Source: Omnitrophica bacterium RIFCSPLOWO2_12_FULL_50_11
GTDB lineage: Bacteria > Omnitrophota > Omnitrophia > Omnitrophales > Danuiimicrobiaceae
Assembly: GCA_001804315.1 (NCBI GenBank)
Contig: MHFT01000019.1
Span: 1 to 33,777, forward strand
Length of the DNA stretch: 33,777 bases
Direction: 5' to 3'
Numbering within the stretch: position 1 is the first letter of the stretch; each line of letters begins with the position of its first letter. The notes under the pieces are model-generated. The model ran no database searches. It had not been told where the DNA came from and saw only the letters and a program-made list of their open reading frames with translations. The position numbers were made by a program, and so were the translations under genes. Positions 29,001-32,000 of this stretch are shown piece by piece.

Positions 29001-32000
29001 GCTGGCCCGGGCATTATATATATGACAAGTTCTATGATTATTTCGTGATTGACAATCTCGAGGAATACAAACGGTCGTTTGACTTAAAGAACTCTATAAA
29101 GATTGAAGGTGTTCCTCTTTCAAAGAGAGGACACAAGTCAGTCCAGACGATGGCTCTTTCCGATGGGACATTGATCGATCTGCACACATTGATTGATGAA
29201 ATCATCGCAGTCCAGCATGAGGGTGAAGAAGGTCAGGCAGACCTTACTGTTTATAAAAAATATCGAGAGGAAGGCTTCGATTTACTCAAGATGATTACTC
29301 CTGGAACAAGGGATTTGCTTACCCAATTAGGTCTTTTAAATATTGATGAAGCGCCGATCATGCATTGGATCATGGAAAGGGAGGAGTACGGTGATCGATT
29401 CCCAAAAGAACAGACTCGCCGCGCCGAGGCACGGGTGGCTGAAATTGATTCTGCCGCGAGGAGTGAGAGGCGTTTCGATGAGTGGGATCATCTGCCTGCA
29501 TTTCGAGATGTGCTTTTTGCGCGAGGTATGGTTCAAATCACGAACGATACGCCATTCCAAATTTACGTTCTTCACGACTCTTTGGCAGATCTTGTACTGA
29601 GAGAGTACATGGGAGCAATCGCCATACCTAAAGCGGGTACATTTTTTTATCACTCGTCAATAGAGCATTTGAGTGCACAAATCAAAATGGTCGGATTAGA
29701 AATTGCCGCAGCTCAAGAGGAACAACAAGGCGATGCTGCCAATCGGTTAGGATTTGATATTTTGAGACAGCTGTTTAAAACAGGAGATGTCATCCTGATG
29801 CGTGCCTCGGGCGTTTTAGACCACCCCACGGCATATCCCGATCCAGATCCTGTGTTCTGGGACCAGACACCGGAGGAAGCATTGATGGCTGCAATCTGGG
29901 AAGAAAAACTTCATCTTTTGACATTCGCATTGGATCCGGACATTCGAAAAAATTTAACACAGGTTATTCTCGAATCTCGGAACGGCTATATCACCACAAC
30001 GCGTGAATATCTACTGGAGCAGCGGGAAATTTTGAAGGAGCTACCCGATAGTCTAATGAGTGAAGCATTGCCTTGGATTCTTGTCAGACTACGTGATGAT
30101 GAATCCATTCATTTGCTTGTGGAAGATGTATTTTCCGAAGATTTGGCTGCAATTCTTTTAAAGCTGAGAAGAGAAAGCAAGCCGACGGAAATGGAAATAG
30201 CTCATCTTTCTGTTGCGGCAAAAGCAGTGAATGACCGAATCCGCTCCGAAGCGCGGATGAATGCAAAGAAGATTGTAGAGCGCATTATGGCTCCGCTTCA
30301 TGCTAGTTATCCCGGCTGGCGTTTAGATCGTACGCTTTTGATTGACAGAATTGAGATTTGGGTCTCGGAAGGACTCTTCACGGGTCCACAGGGCCTTACG
30401 GCAAGGCTGGGCAGATATCAGCGAACATACAGTCGCGGAATTGCTCAGCAATTTGAAGAATATCCAGACATTAGAGCTGGCGTCTATGGGGGAGTCATCA
30501 GCCCGTTTTTGGAAGAACTGGAGTCCGCGCTGGGAACAAGCGCCGAACTTTTGTTGAAGAAAGGCTACCCAACTCATGATGCCGAAGAGCTCCTAACGGC
30601 TTTTCTCGAAAACAGTCTAACAGATAGAAATTTTAATCTGAGCGACATTTCAGAGCTTCTCCAGGAGCATGTTTCCAAAACCCCTGATCACCGCGCCGAA
30701 GCGCGGAGCGAATGGCAGGTTTTGGGTCGCGGCTCGATTCAATTTGGATCTACTGCCATAACAATTCCTTATGTTGTTTATCAAAGCACTACGGGTAGAA
30801 AAATCACACAGTTTCTCTTAGAGAATTTCTTAAATGAAAATGGCATAGTTTCGCCTCAAAAATTATATTTGCCCGGAGCAATTTTTGATTATGACGCGCA
30901 TGGGAATATTATCCAGAGTCCTAAAAATAAAAGGGTCACACGTGTCAGCCTTGGAGAAGAAATAAGTGGATCTTTGGTAACAGAATTGGAAAAAGAAACT
31001 GGGTTGGAACAAGTTGCGGAACTAGCCATACAAGTAAAGCTTAACTCGGATGGGAGTGTCAGTTCTTGGAAGTTGGTGAAAACGGCTGGACCGGCTGTTT
31101 CCATTGATGAAATTAGGGAGATTGAAATGCCACTGCCAGCGACAGCCCATGCGCTTGAGTCGATGGTAGATCAACTTGAAAAGCTGTCAATGCCTTTGCC
31201 TCGCATAATCAACCAGTTATCCGGCGATCCTGCTTTGATGGATGATGCGATAGATACAATTATTAGGAAAATGCTCGGAGGGCCGAAACAGAAATCGGCA
31301 TTTCTTAAGAATAAAACCGATGTCAATACATTGATTTCCGCCATACAGGCTCGGATCGCTCACAGAAAGGCCCTTGAAACAGCCAAGCTTGTGGCAAAGA
31401 ACGCCTTATCTATTCCTGCTTATGCGCAACACGATTTTTTATACGTTCTAGGAAATGCTGAAACGGGTGTAAGTCCAGAAATGATTGAGCAGGCGGTAAA
31501 GAATCCAAGGCGCCGAGGAATGAATATAAGCAAAAACCAGCTGCGGCAGATGATTGCCGAAGGGAAAATTGGCGCTAAGTTAATGCCAAATAAACCGGCG
31601 GATTGGAATTATCCTGGTGTTTATGATTACGCGCATATTTTCTTTTTCTTACCGAGGCTTAACTCCCGCGCTGAGGTGCGGAGCAGTGATGATTATATTG
31701 TGACAGAAATTACAAAGGGGTCATATGCGAGCTATTTGTCTTTTAGGGTGGGTACGCCAGAGGGTAAGGAGTTACTCGGTCATTTGTCTTACGTAGGCCC
31801 TGATAAGGGATGGCTACTTGCCCTTGCCGAACAAGCTCCGATTAGCGGCGATTGGAAGATGTATTATCTGAATGATAATCAAGCTTTCGCTGAAGCGGAA
31901 CCTATCTTGATCGCATTAAGTCAACATCCTGCCGCTAGGCAGGAATTTGTGCAGCACCGAAGATTATGGCGCTCGCTCGTTAAAATTTTACCTGTCAACG

